Numbered from the stretch's first letter, positions 33,988-47,580 are shown. The stretch is DNA of 64,000 bases from Aspergillus flavus (GCF_009017415.1 NC_092407.1:1364001-1428000); one strand, 5' to 3'. The notes: a model not told the origin generated them from the sequence alone. Translations and numbers: made by a program.

Positions 33988-35662
33988 TTAGTGGATGGAT
34001 CGCGGAGATTTCACAATAATCTCCCTGCGTGACGGAATAGGTGACAAAGACTCAGCTTTGGTATTCTCCTTCCGGGGGCTGGTTGGCCCAGAACGGGATT
34101 CGGCACAAGGAGAGTTGGGCAAGGCTGTCCTGGACGACACTGTCCTAGACGAACCGCTAGAGATGGTTTCCATCCAACCCATACGAGTGATGGGAAGCCG
34201 CCCACGATAGACAGGTGTGTGATCAAGTGTCGCTGGGCTGTTCCCCGCGGACCAGGTGTTGAGGTGCACATTGCTGGGCTGATTCTTCACCATAGGATAC
34301 CTGTTTTCTCATCAGCCAGGTTCATCTTTTCTGTACACTTGTCGATACGTACGGAGGAGAAATGGACGTCGCAGGAGTCCAGGTAGGGCCCACTCCCACG
34401 GGCGAGGGATAACTGATTTGGGAGTTGGGGCTGAGATGGGACGCAGTTTGTTGCAGACGATGCAAAGAAGGCGATGGGGTCGAGCCTTGGACTACCTCAA
34501 CGGAGTAATTGTACTCCCCAGCACGATAAGCACGGCGCTCATTGCTTTGCTGTTTGAGTAGCTTCTGCGCCTTTGTGTCTGCAAAGCGAAGGAGTAACTT
34601 GACGCCATCTTTTGCCGTGGTATTGTGGTATTCGGTCAACACTTTCTCTGCGATTTCGCGGGTCTCGAATCTAGCAAACTTGTTAGGTTGCAACGACATA
34701 ATGGAATGCGCTGGGACACCAACCGAGCGAATCCAACCTCCTTACTCACGCCTGTCTTTTCATCGCGGCTAATCTTCTCGGATACGACACGGTAGGGCTC
34801 AAAATGACGACGAAGATCCTGAAGAGAAACGTTTGTTAACCCAATAACGATGGGAAGATCAGTTGGCTCACCGCTTCAGTCCAGTCGTTCGGAATGTTGG
34901 TGCAGTAGATATTGGTGGATGTTTTGTCTTCCAGATCCTTGAGGCGCGAGTTACGAGATTTCTGAACCATGTCAACCATGATCGCCGTCCATTGAGCGCC
35001 GCAGGTGGTGTTTTACCTGAGCAAAGCTGGCTTGATAACCAAGATAGAAGAAACCCCGAATGCAATTCTCGCAGGATTCGAAGTTGTAGTATTGCACGAA
35101 GCCAAAGCTACCGCTTCTGTGAGTGACGAGATGGTAACTATGGACACGTCACATACCCTTTGCAAAGGCCCGTATCCAAATCCACGATCGCCTTGCAACG
35201 ATCAATCTTTCCGAAGCGGGATGCATATGCGTAGAGCATCTCATCGGTCGTCTCCGGCAGGAAACCTCGGATGTAAACATTGGTAATACCCTCACGATTC
35301 TCGAGGCATTTGGCGAGGGTAAGATCGGACGGATTGGTCCACATTGCAGGCACTGCCCGTGGAATCGGGGGATCCTGCTGTGTCAGACTCTCCAGGTCTT
35401 GGAGGATGTAACCGTTGGGAGTTTTCATCATCTGAAAAGGAAGGCTGAGGCTTTCGTTCTTCTGCTCCTCATTACAGTTCACCAGATAAGGAAGGGTAGG
35501 GTATGGAAGAACATTTGGGTACATATATGGCACCTGAGGTATCTGCGGTATCTGAGGCATCTGATCCGGGAGAAACACAAAAGGGTATTTTGGACGCTGT
35601 GCTTGAAGATTCAAGGCGCCGAGGAGAGGGGTCAAGACATCACCCGAGTGCTGAGGAGCCAT
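33988..35662 (-). CDS. RNA-binding protein with two RRM domains (RBMS/MSSP-like)
   Basis: Six exons on the minus strand: 35157-35662, 35017-35116, 34872-34961, 34724-34818, 34349-34670 and 33988-34284, giving about 469 residues. A Pro-rich N-terminal part (QIPQIPQVPYMYP) precedes RRM1, with RNP2-like NVYIRGF and RNP1-like SFGFVQYY joined across intron 1. RRM2 follows, with NIYCTNIP and VGFARF, the latter rebuilt across intron 4. The Ser/Pro/Thr-rich C-terminus is probably disordered. Tandem RRMs with this spacing resemble the RBMS/MSSP group of single-stranded nucleic-acid binders. Two junctions are uncertain: intron 1 (40 nt) could end three bases later, and the last intron (34285-34348) is the weakest; without it the protein would end at 34322. 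Targets unknown. Confidence 0.78.
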
Positions 35663-37639
35663 GATAACCTTGCAATCACTGGCAACCTTCAACAGGAACT
35701 TAGCTGACGGCACAGACTCTTTGGAGCTTGTTCTGATGTAAACTTGTACGTGCTTGATAGACGACTAGTAACGGGTCATTTGAACAACGCAGGGAACGGG
35801 GAGAACAGGAATCAAATTAAGCAACAAGGGTGAGAGTGAAGAAGAGGAGGAAGAGATGGAGGAGAAGATGAAGGAGGAATGCACAATGAGCGGGAAATTC
35901 TCTTCATATCGTCGCTCGCTATAAGGAAAGAGTATGGTGTCTTCCATACATGGCAGGAACCGTCGGGCTTGTTGGGGAAGGAACTTACAGTCAATACCAA
36001 AGTAGGTCGCAGTCTGAACGACACCCGAAAGTGTGACCTGGACAATCTATAGTAGCAGTTGGCTGCACCTGCTTAACAGATACTACTCGATACAAGAGGC
36101 TTGTTTACTAGGGCTCGATTGCAATGATATTAATGGAAACTATAAACGATTTTAATCGTTGATTGTGTAGTATGAATATTCACAAGCTACTACTTCTATC
36201 AGATCACATTTAAAAAGAAAGAGCAGGTGACTTACATTCTCCTTTATACCATTAGTATTCTTATTTTGAGTATATAGTTGGGTTCCATAAACCATATGTG
36301 GCCTCATATACCAATAGGTACATAGCGGCTCATACTAGGTGGTCAGAGCCGCTGGGTAGTTATACATATGGGGGGTCACATACTTTTGACTCCTACTGTA
36401 TATATTCTTTATAACTCGTTAATTCGTATAGCCCTATCAACTGTGATTTCAGGCAATCGTAGAGTTCACATAAAGCCGAGCGAGGTGTCCAAGGGCTCGT
36501 AAGCTCAGAGGTAGTGAGCTCCTTCTATATCATTCGTTCGACATTCTATCTAGTGCGGTCCTGTTCAAAGTGGATCCTATGTTTACAAGCCGCTCATTGG
36601 TTCCTTGAAACCCTTTGTAGGACCAATGAAGCTATTCGACCAACTATATGGATACATTCATTGAGATGTCAGCGAATCTGTTTAGCCGAACAGGTTCGAC
36701 AGGTCATTCGTCGGTTGGATCGACAATTGCATTTACACTACAGGCGAAAAAACTCGAAATCACATAACTATGGATCGTAAGCGTCATTGTCAATAGTAAC
36801 ACTTTCCACCCCGGTAGTCCTTACAATGTTTGACTAAAGGGTAGCTCTGATTTTGAGAATAGTGAAGAGTGAATTAGTTCGAGTTATGTTTGTCCGAAGA
36901 CGTGGAAAGTTATCCTAAAGAAAATAAATATCCAAGTTCTACAACTCCCTTGTATGTCTGGAGAAGCTGACTAAAACGAAATAGGATAAAATCAAAATAC
37001 AAGGTTAAAATAAGGAATGGAAAAGAAGGTTAGGAAAAGTAATCCATGGGAAGGTAAGTTAAGGCTATCCTGCACGTTGGCGTCAGTATACATCAACTTC
37101 GGTGGATAAACGATAGCCTCACAAGGTCTATGGTGTTTAGCCACTGGATGTAGTTAGCTTGGGCGTTCTCCCTTACAGATCCGGTCCTTGTCCACTAAAC
37201 CCCAGAGCGTTAGGACGGTCTTTCACGTGAGGATCTCGGCTCTCGGAGCTCCGCAGCCATTCCCGAAGAGGATTTCCCCGCATGGGACAGAGCGGAGAAG
37301 CTGGAGTGTCGACAGCAAGTCAGACCACTTGGAGTTACCAAATCCTGTGCCTGAGAGGTCCCGATCCTTCCCTGATGGGTGGATAGCTCGGGTAGCAACG
37401 GACAAAATACCTCGTTTCCTTATTCCCGTCGAGTCAATTGACCCTCACGGTTCTGCCTACGAAGCCAGCGTTTGAACTTTATTACCCTGGTTGAAGGACA
37501 TGGGTTACATTGGAGCAAATATAACTATAGCTGCTCCCCCATTCTTTCCCTCGTCGTCCGCGTACCCGACGGAAAACACCCATACTTAATTTACCAGCCT
37601 CTTGGTGCCCTGTACAGTACACACGCTTGAGCTGTCAAG
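35663..37639. other. 2-kb divergent intergenic region with inverted repeat
   Basis: Lies between the starts of the RNA-binding-protein and 3-hydroxyisobutyrate dehydrogenase genes. The middle part (about 36120-36430) is AT-rich and holds an imperfect inverted repeat, listed separately. Downstream, 36480-37600 shows no supportable gene and includes the dehydrogenase promoter. Confidence 0.5.
36255..36410. repeat. Imperfect inverted repeat, MITE-like
   Basis: The centre has perfect 8-base arms AGCGGCTC (36324-36331) and GAGCCGCT (36346-36353) around a 14-base loop. Outside them the flanks remain similar as reverse complements with small gaps, for example CATATGTGGCCTCATATA on the left against CATATGGGGGGTCACATAC on the right. 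No transposase is present and no clear target-site duplication was identified. It could be a degraded miniature inverted-repeat element or a simple cruciform. Confidence 0.4.
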
Positions 37640-39231
37640 ATGAGCATGTCGCGTGCGCTATCCCTTCCTCTGCGGAGGGTGTCTGCCACTTCCCCAACCA
37701 TGCGTTTGTCACCCTCAGCGTTCACAGCTACTAGAGCTTTCTCAAGTTCATTACGACGTGATGATACGTGGGGGTTTATCGGATTAGGCCAAATGGGTAT
37801 GTTAATGTTGTTTTTGGTTCAACTATAACCTTTATCCTTTCCCGACCCTTCGGATACCCAGAATGATTACCGCGGGCACTGGGCCACAGCTCCTATATTT
37901 GATTTCCACTTTTCACCTCCTTATACCCGAACTCATTGAATATACTATCTCGTTCTACTTTACGCCCCTCGCCTCTTCTAAGCGTATGCACTACCGGGAA
38001 CTAACACCATGTCTCCACAGGCTACGCCATGGCCAAGAACTTACGCGCTAAGATCCCCGCATCCGACACACTAATCATCCGCGACATAAACGAGAACACC
38101 GCCAAAAGATTCGTCGAAGAGACCCAAGAAGCTGTCCGGAACAGTGGAGCCAAGGAAGACACCTCGAAGGTGCTTATCGCCCAAAACGCGCGAGAAGTAG
38201 CGGAACAATCGGTAAGTTTCGCGTTGCGTTTTTATTAATCCCCCGGCGAACAATTCATGTTACAGGATCCGCACAAACCTTGCTTTAAAGGAGTCTTCAT
38301 TATGACTGGACAGTGCTATAATTATATACATGGATTTGGCTAGTTACATTGGCGAAGAGGACAAAAAAGAAAAAGAAAAAAAAAGAGAAAAGAGAAAGAG
38401 AAAGAGAAAAGGACTGGAATTATTTGATTAGTTACTAGCGGGTCTGAAAGCACGAAGGCGCATACTAAACTACCACCTACTCTCCAGACAGTGATAGTCA
38501 CCAGCCTTCCGGAACCCGAACACGTCAAAAATGTCTTCTACTGTATGCTCCGCCACGGCGAACTCCCGGCCCTAGAAAAGGAGCGCTTGTTTATCGACAC
38601 CTCCACGATCGATCCAGCTTCGTCCCGAGAAATTGCCAATGCAATCCACACAACGCGCCAAGGGCGATTCGTCGACGCCCCGATGTCAGGCGGAGTTGTG
38701 GGGGCCCGCGCCGGCACGCTCTCCTTTATGTTCGGGGCTTCATCGCAGACCGGCGAGCTCGTTGACCGCGTCCAGTCCGTTTTGATGCTAATGGGCAAGA
38801 AGGCCTGGCACATGGGTAATTCGGGAACAGGCGTTTCCGCCAAATTAGCCAACAATTATCTCCTGGCCATCAACAACATTGCCACTGCCGAGGTCATGAA
38901 TCTGGGAATCCGTTGCGGACTCGACCCCAAGGTCCTGGCCGATATGATCAATACATCGACTGGTCGCTGCTGGCCGATGGAGATCAATAACCCGGTTCCG
39001 GGCGTGGTCGAGACCGCGCCAGCATCGCGCGAATATGCCGGTGGGTTTGGCATTAGTTTGATGAATAAAGATCTTCGCCTGGCGATTTCCGCTGCGGAGG
39101 AGTCTGGTACTCCCCTCGCGCTGGCCGATAAGGCCCGGGGGGTGTATAAAGCGGTGGAAGATGAACATCGAGGTAAGGACTTTTCGGTGGTATACAAATG
39201 GCTGCAAGAGCAGTCGGCTACTCAATCGTAG
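37640..39231 (+). CDS. 3-hydroxyisobutyrate dehydrogenase, mitochondrial
   Basis: Exons 37640-37796, 38021-38211 and 38488-39231 give 363 residues. The first about 40 residues are Ser/Arg-rich without acids (ending RAFSSSLRRDD), a typical mitochondrial presequence. The Rossmann motif GFIGLGQMG is completed by splicing to YAMAKNL. Later landmarks are DAPMSGGVVGARAGTLSFMFG (substrate loop), GTGVSAKLANNYLLAI with the catalytic Lys, and LMNKDLRLA near the C-terminus. The enzyme oxidises 3-hydroxyisobutyrate to methylmalonate semialdehyde with NAD in valine degradation. The two introns (224 and 276 nt) are unusually long for this window; the second carries a purine-only tract. The join gives EQS-TVIV, one residue shorter than the EQSD-type spacing I would expect. 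Confidence 0.9.
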
Positions 39232-39689
39232 CAGATTATCATCGGATTGAAATTGTTCTTCTTGGTTGATATTCCTTTAGCGCCGCACTGTTTTGGGAAC
39301 CCTACATAGTTTTCTGATTTCTTATTTTTTTTTCTTACGTTATATGCGATGATATATGCGGCAGAGTTAGAATTACATACGCGGGCAATTGAACAAACAT
39401 GACGAAATTATAGTTGTATTCCCTCCAGGTTTGGCCAGATAATATACATAAGTCTAACTTCTACGGTAAGGAATGACTACCGGCCTGTATAAACCATTCC
39501 AGAAAGAAAAATCAATGACATGCGGGTATGTAGTATATGTAATCTCCGAAATAAAATTGCGCAGAAACGCCCCCCCACATTGCACGGAATATTGAAGAAA
39601 AAAGGCAACGTATGACCGACAAGGGAAAAAGAATGCTTATACAAGCCAAGTGTACTCCGTAGTCAGAAATGCAAAGATAAAGTGAATGA
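39232..39689. other. 458-bp convergent intergenic region
   Basis: Separates the stops of the dehydrogenase and the large morphogenesis gene. It contains a TACTCCGTA motif (39653-39661) and T- and A-rich stretches consistent with 3' UTRs and polyadenylation. No gene seen. Confidence 0.5.
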
Positions 39690-42600
39690 TTATTGGCCCG
39701 GTGATGCTGGGTTGCTGGCCGGACCTGTGAGATACTCTGGTGGCACTTTCGGCACACGGGGTGAACTTGCAGCCTGTGCCAAAGCCCGGTGTTGAGCTCG
39801 GACAAGATCGCGTTGTCGCTCCTTATCTCGGTTATTCGCGGCACCGCCAGTAAGCCGTCTCATACCACTTCGGATCATGGACTCTAGTGACGAGGACCCA
39901 TCAGTTGCGCTACGTGTTTGGTTCAGTTGATGAGGTGCCAGCCTATTAGCTATGATGCGCTCATCGAGATCATACATTCCTTCTTCAACTTCATCATCGG
40001 AGAGGAATGCAGATTCGTTGAAGCCAATAGGTGGAGTAGAAAACTGAGTACTGGATGACGTAGGGGAGAATAATTGATTGACAGGAGACGTCACCGAACG
40101 AGCGTGCGACACTGGGCGCAACGTTTGACTCGACGCCTGAGGTGTCAGTACCCCTGGTGAATGTACTCCAGGGTTGTCGAACCGGAAATTTGGGGGTCGA
40201 GATTCAGCGAGGCCGTTATGAAAAGACGACGAGGAAGCCGTTCGGGCGAGCGATTTTCGTAAAATCGGGGCTGTTTGTTGGTCATAGAGATTGGCGCTAG
40301 TGTCAACATAGGTCCCTGTAAAGCCGCGCAATGCCGAGTCTGGTATAGACTCAATTGTCGGGTTACTTGTCTCGGTTTCTTCAAAAAAGTCGTCCAGGCT
40401 GTCCAGTTTTTGTACAATATCTCCAATATTGCCATCCGCCTGCGTGTCAATAGACTTCATCGTATCAGCCCGCATCGGGAAGAAGGAATCGTTGTATTCG
40501 TCTGCATGGAACTCTACTTCGGAGGGAGTGGTTTCTTGCACTTCAATACGATCGACCTCAGCACAGGTGTAGAAGACGGCGTGGACGTTATGCCGGGTGA
40601 TACTCGATTGGGTAGCAGGCATCGGTATGGACCATCCGGTGGGTTCTGGTATACCATACAGACTTTGAATACGCTCGTATTCTTTGCGGATAGCCCGAGA
40701 CGAAGATGATGATGCCATACTCATTCGAATGTGATGACGCTCCATAGGGTTGCCTGAGACAGTCATAATATGATCCATCACCTGCAGAGCTTGAGGACAA
40801 AGATCGGTTTGCAAAAGACGCAGGAGGGGTGAGATCAAGTCAAAGCCATGGCATGTCACCTCTCCCCGTCGCATGTCAATTTCGGGAATGAGCACGCAGA
40901 GTATCTTCATGATCTTGACCCGAAACCAATTGGTCGTATTGGTCAGCAAGCCCATAAGAAAGATAAGGCTCTGAACATCTTGCCGAGGGAAATAGTACGA
41001 GCGGATTTCGGTGATTATGTGGCTTAAGAAATCGTTCTCGGCCTTATACTGTCCATTGGCAAACCCGAGGAGCGAAGCTGCAAGACGCGGGCACCTCTCA
41101 CTCTCAGCAACACGAGCTAACAATGTAGCACGAGCAAGTGTCTTCGGATCATCAACGGCGGGATCAAACTGGTGTAGAAAGTGGGCCATGTTTGCCAGAA
41201 TTGTGAAGAGAAGGCGGTTACCATCACCCATGAGTTCGTTGTTTGGAAAGCCACTCAAACGGTGCAGAACATCCAGTGTCAGGTTAAGCGATTCGCATGA
41301 TTTCAAGCCTTTGTAGACTAGATTCTGAAGACCATCAAATCCACCCTCCCATTTAGGGGGCTGACCTTTGATAAGCTCTGTGACAACCATCGGGTCACTC
41401 AGATCGACGCGCTCCATGAACTTTTCCAACATACCAATACTCTCAATGAACTCTGTCTCATGAATAGTGTTTAGACATGCACAAGTAGTCCAAAACAATT
41501 GTGGATAACGCAGAAGATCCGTTGGGGCCAAGGAGCTAATTATAATCTTGAGCGTTGTGAGTATCTCCATCGAAAACGTCCGGTAGTCCGCTTCCTCGTC
41601 CGCAATTGTATTGGATAGTCGAGCTAGCATATCTGCAAGCATCCTAGAGTCCAACGACATGGATATGCAGCGAAATACTTGGAAAGATCGACAGGCAAGG
41701 TGTCGTACCGGGCATGAAGTCGCCCAATTCAAAGCTTCTTTAGCCCAAAGATCATTTATACCTTCATACGCCAGACTGAAGAAATCAACAACCTGTCCAG
41801 TAACACTTCCCATCGACGAAGGAACCCGGCTACCGTTATCCTCTTCATCCTTATCATTGAGGTCTTCATATTCCCAGACCACCTTTGGATCGCTTTTGCG
41901 GATAGACTCTACAAAATCTTCGATAGACTGCCTAGTTCCAGCTGAGGCGTCGTCTTCAAGCTTCGCAGCAATTAGTTCATGGATCAGGTGAACCAACATT
42001 TCTCTAGCCTGCTCTTGTACGGTGAGTGTGTAGTGATCCCAGAGAATCAGGACAACGTGAAGTAGCTTGACCACATCTTCCAGGGGAAGAGTAACGGGAG
42101 CAACCATTAAGTCCACGAGAAAGACAAGAGCGACTTGGCCAAGAGAAAGTCCTGCCTGTTTGTTCCCCACCGGGAGTACGGCTGCCAGGTCTGCAACATA
42201 GGGCAAGCCCTTGATATCCGGTGGAGGTGGGGTTATATCTTTCCTCTCCTGTACCATGTTCTTAGGAACAACTTGCAGCAAGAAAAACTCGATGACCTTT
42301 GAACCAGCAGGAGTCCCTGCAAGGAAAACAACAACTTGCTTGGCATACTCCACAAAGTTCTGTTCTTTACGCTCCAAGCAAAGACTAATAACAAAGTCGA
42401 GAACTAGCTGCACGTTCCCGCCGTGCGGACCTGTTGTCAATGCCTGCCAAAGAGCTTGAACTTCATTCGGAAGTATCGTGCTGCACCGAATGGTGATCTC
42501 GAAAAGGTTGGCTAAAAGCATATATGACCTGGCCGTAGGCCCGCCGTTGGGATCAACCTGAAGCTCTATCGTCTGTACCCATGGCAAAATAGCAGCGACC

Positions 42601-45600
42601 ATGTTTCGTTGACTATCGGGCCGCAAGTTCCTGAAGTGCAAGGAGAATTCTGAAAAGAGAGTAAAAGCAAGGTCAGAGTGTTGTTTTGCTAAACGCTTAG
42701 ACGTTTCAAACTGAGCTAGTTTGTATACGGCGGTAGTTTTATCAGAGATACTGATGTCGAAGTCTTGCAGTCTAGAGCTCTTCTGTTGGCGTTCCTCTAG
42801 AATGCGAAGAAGCTTGGCAGACTTCATTCTGATCTCCCGTTTCTGATTACCGAGGGTAACGAGGACTGCCCCCAATATTCTCCAGAAGCCAAGCGGGTAG
42901 TCCGTGTGCTCGATGAGTACCTCAGAAACCACTTCAAAATAACTCTCAAGAGCCTTGGGCCGTTCTGTGATATAACACATCTCTATCGATCGTTCCAGCA
43001 GGTAAGCATGCTCTTTATTGTGAACGATCAGATTCTTGAGTGCTCGTCTGCCAATCGCATGCCACTTATCACTGATGGTGCTGCTAAAGATGATATCAAT
43101 CCACGATAGCATTCGTCCCACATCGAATCGAAGCACTGAGCCACTTTCTGTAGTAATGCTGATTGGTCCCGCCTTCAAGAATTAGCTGACGAACATAAGT
43201 CATGAGAGCGAAGCAGTTACTTACACACAAAGATGCCATAGCGTTAAGCGCCGCTGCACGTAAATTCTTCTTTTCTATCTCCATGGCCGCTGCAGTGTTA
43301 CGTACGTCACCGGTTTCGCGCTGGTTTGTAATAGCAAGTTTGCGCATATTTTCCTCTCTCTGAGAGATCTGAGCCTGGTTTGGGGAGTATCCGCACCAAT
43401 CTTCCATGAGAGAGAATGCGGACTTTCTGGATTCAAAAGGTATCCAACGTGAAGAATCCTTTGTGCGATGGATTCCCTCAAAAAGCTCTTCCATGAGCCC
43501 ACAGAAATGAAATCGTAGCCGCTGGAATTCCCAGTCATTCTGAACCTCGGCATCACTCAAAAATATCCGTAGGTCTTTAGCGTATGTCACGAGGTTGTTG
43601 ACGATCCAGTCGTCATTATACACTTCTGGCTCCTGCAGAAAGTGCGATGTAAGCTTGTAAACATGTGTGACTTCTGTCCGCAGCCTATCCGTTCTTCGAT
43701 TGCGTTTCGGACTGCTCGGAGATCGGTGATGTGTGCCAATGCGAATCTTAGCTTCCTCATTGCAGGTTGTGACGGCGTACTGGAGTGACTCAAGCAATGT
43801 ACGATAAAGATTCTTATTTATGGAACCCAAAGCGGCAACAATTGCATTGCGGATGGAAGTCCTTTCAGCTGACAGCAACGGAATTACAAATGCAAAGAGA
43901 CTCCTGGCGGAACTGATCTTGTCATTTGATTGCTGCGAACCTTTAGAGGATTTCCGCGCATGTTGGGCATTGGCTAGCTGACTCTGAGACTGCGCACCTA
44001 CACTATTGACAGTCGTGCAGGCCATGACCAAGTAAAGCTTCCACTGTTCGATCAGAATCTCAGCGGTCATATGGGATCTTCCATGGGGGCGGGTCTGTGT
44101 GGCATCCAAGGGGCCATATGGAGGATGTTGGGGATTTTCAGCAAGTCCCGTGATCGTTTTATGCATCAGAACAAGCCTTGCACAGACAATCTCCCGCCCG
44201 AGGGTCACAGCAAACGGACAAGTCTCGAAGCTGATCCGGATAATATTCGGGAACACTTTTGACCACAATGTTGAATCGTACGACACTTCACTGCTACACA
44301 GTTCGATAAGTGTGTTTTGTGATGCACTCCTCCGTTTTCCTTTCTGAATTCGGCTTCTCTCGGCAACTGTAAGTTGCTCGTCACTTACATTCAAGATCTG
44401 GTGAGAGTCGGCCTCGAGAATCTTGATGATTCGTGTATTCTCCTTACCAAGAGCTCTGTCAAACTCCGTAATAAGCCGCAGTACTGTTATAGCGAAAGCT
44501 CGCACCCTTCTAGACTGCGAGCACAGAAAAAATAGGCCATGAGATTCAATCTCTTCAACATGAGCCAGGACACTAGAAAGGTCAAGCTGCAAGGCGCGGC
44601 TACCAGAGCCGGATTTATCACCCGAATCAGCTGCGACGGCTCCCTTGCTCTTGTGTTTGATCTCCTCTATCCAAATCTCCAACAACTCAACATAGAGCCT
44701 CAATGTAGATTCTATGTGGCCTGGACCAAGCATGCCTTCGTCTGACATTGTTGAATACCTTGCATCAAAGTTGAAGATAAACCGAGCAAAGCCTATAGTT
44801 ACCTGCTGCGCGTGACATTGTCTGGCAATCGCCTTCAAAGACTCTGCGGATGAAAAGGCTATATTGGATTGCACGTGGGCGGTGCCAGTACATAGCAAAT
44901 TGATCAGCGAGTTAAATGGTATATGATCTGATAAGCACCGGGGGAGTGCTTGAACAGCAACATGAAGCAAATCGTAAAAGCCTTGCCGTTGATCTAATGT
45001 GTTTATGTGATCATCGCGCCTCCCAAAACTGAACGCCTCTGAGATCGGGGTCTTCGGAGTCGCGCCTCCAAACTTCTCATCCAAAGCCGCCTGGCCTCCG
45101 AATGTGTTATCACACAGAAGGGTAATTTTACCCAGTATCTCGCAGAAGCGGATATAGTAAGTCCTAACGTTGTCACTCAGCCTGGAAGTGTTGACGGGAC
45201 GTGGCCGTGTATCGTCTCGGCTTTCCAAAGCAGTTGGTAACCGCGGGTCCGTAAGGAATTGGGGCCGCAGCAAGTTAGTCGATGCTGAGATGTCAGTAAA
45301 GGGGTTCGGTATGGACCCAGTTGGAAACGGAGGGCATAGTTGGTCACAGTTCTCAAGGTCGGTAATTATAGCAAGGAACGATCTAATGCCGATGACCATC
45401 TTCTCCGGCTCCATCTGCTCAATCTTCAATTCTTTGCCGGATAGGAAAAGGTCTGAATTCATCATAGGGAATATGATGTTACGGAAACAAACTTCCGGAT
45501 GTTTAAACCCAATCATGCGCACCAGTTGAATTAACGGCTCCGTGATCGCCGGCTCGGTACTCAGGTATGTTCTCTTGCCCACGGGTAGTGCAATCCTAGC

Positions 45601-47580
45601 TATCTCATCAACTTTTCGTAGAGTAGCTGTCGGAGACTCTGAGTAGCGGAAGAAGTACGTCCAAAGTAAGCGGCACATGGCATGGAGAGCTGGGCCCCTG
45701 GTAGGACGGTCCTTTAGCCTTGCTGGCAGCCCTAAAATGACAGACAACCATTGGGAAGAAAAGTTCTCTTTAGATGAAACACACAAGAGTAAAACGTGGA
45801 GAGGAAAAGTAGCAGCCCAATGGCGAGGTTTGGTCAGCATTTGTGATAGGCGCGATTGGACCAAATCCAAGAATTCCTTCCACCTAGGCAGGGATAAATC
45901 GCAGTTTGGATTTGCTGCCACCGGGAGAAGCAGCTTTTCGAAAATATAACAGTAAGCCTGCTTGACCCGCTGCCCATGCGCATTAACAAACAACCGTGCC
46001 AACGACCGCATGAAGTCACACGACTTAGGCCATGCGTCTGGAAAGGTCCTAATCCGGAGATGTCTCATCCCTAATATCAAAAGCTCGGCTCTGGCATCGC
46101 CATCCTTCGAAGGCCCCCGAAGTGTTTCTTCCTTTTGGTATCGTTCCAATTCCGTTATAAAGCGGGTTGTGACACTTGTGAAGTTTGTTTCACTCATGAT
46201 TCCGAGCAGTTGCGAGTATATCCTCCAATTAGCTATGCGAAGTGGTGAGGCTGCAACCTGGTCTGGATCAACCGTCTTGAGTTGGCCAAACACAATTTCT
46301 TCCAAGCGCTCAGCCATGTCGACGGTAATAGAAGCAAGACTACTCTGGTTGAATATCTCAATCAGCACTCGGCAAACGAGATACACTGACACCGTTGCAC
46401 GGCGCTCAGCCAAAATGACATCGTCACTCCTGGAGAATATGGGGTTAGGAGGGTGGTCTGGCTGAGCAGCCGTTTCAGCAGCCACTTGGGGTGGTTCTGT
46501 ATTCCGCCGTATAAGTAAGCCGTTCTCCTTTGACTGGCAGAATTAGGTATGATTAGCTAACGGGCGCCTATTCGCAGGGGGATCTGAACCATACTTGATT
46601 AGGTACTTGTTTGGCCAGGATTGCAGCATCGCCTTTGACTTTACGCCAGTACATTATTGTATCAATCAGAGGTTTCGGCTTTTGCCGTGCGATATGGCCA
46701 AGAGCGGAGATCAACTGATCAAAGCCTGGATCTGCTCCTGGTCCACATACCATTTCCACAGGCACGTCAGACTCTCCCAGTTTCATAATTGCTTGGTTTA
46801 TCTTGTTGTCTGCCTGGCCAACAAACTTATCCCACAGTCAGCTGCTATTCCAAGTATACTTGCGCTGGGCCGAGATGCGCTTACAGAGTTGAAAAGATGG
46901 TGTAAGGCATATTCCCCGACGGTCTTTGATTCTGTAAGATGATTCTTTGAATGCGACCGACTATGTGAGCGTGGTTTCCCACTCGAGTTCATCCTTCTAT
47001 GTGCTGGGTTCGCCAGTCCGCCCTCGGCGGCCTCATCGGTATCACGATCTTCGATGGTGCTCAACATGCCCTGCAGGGTATGAGCCGTCCCGTTGGTCGC
47101 CTGGTTCTGATGAAATGTATGCATATCAAGCTGCTCCAGTCTGCCTAGCGGGGAATTATCCTGTTCAACGCTAACGCCACGCCCCAGGGACGCGATCATC
47201 TCCGGGCTCAGAGGACTATTGGAGGTGGAGGAGGCGGCGAAGCTGGGATTACGAGAGTGCTGGATCCCATGAACTATCGAAGTCTGGCGATGGTGTCCGT
47301 ATGAGTTAGAAGGACGTCTCTCCAGAGTAGCATCGTAGCTAGCGCCGGGGCGTCCGGAAGCAGTCTCAGGGCTTTTGGAGTGAGAATGGCCGCGGCGGGT
47401 ATTTTGAGGTTGAAGGGTCGAAGGGGCGAGCGTGGAGGGGTCGGCTGGTCTTCCTCTAACGGCGGACGTTTCTCGACTGTGAACGGTGGAAGATGGAGTA
47501 CTTCTAGTCACTAACCGTTCCGGTGGGGATGCGAAGGTATGGTGCGACGCGAGACCTGACTCGTCAGGGATGAGGGGCAT
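39690..47580 (-). CDS. Tao3/Mor2/Furry-family cell morphogenesis protein (RAM/MOR network scaffold)
   Basis: Very large minus-strand gene: exons 46885-47580, 46595-46825, 43225-46533 and 39690-43172, with introns of 59, 61 and 52 nt; 2572 residues from the ATG at 47580. The N-terminal about 230 residues are Ser/Pro/His-rich and disordered. From VGEYALHHLF onward the protein is helical and HEAT/ARM-like, matching the MOR2-PAG1 N-terminal, middle and C-terminal regions of the Furry family. The C-terminus is again disordered. Family members scaffold the NDR kinase Cbk1/Orb6 with Mob2 and are needed for polarised growth. Size (2400-2600) fits the family. The true start may lie further 5': an upstream intron (47628-47804) would create an ATG across the junction and add 16 residues. 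No lesion seen. Confidence 0.92.

Noticed and set aside
36498..36545. tRNA-like D-arm (GCTCAGAGGTAGTGAGC) followed by GTTCGAC
   Set aside because: The anticodon stem does not pair, the A-to-B-box spacing is short, and the acceptor stem is absent. At most a weak SINE/tRNA-like remnant.
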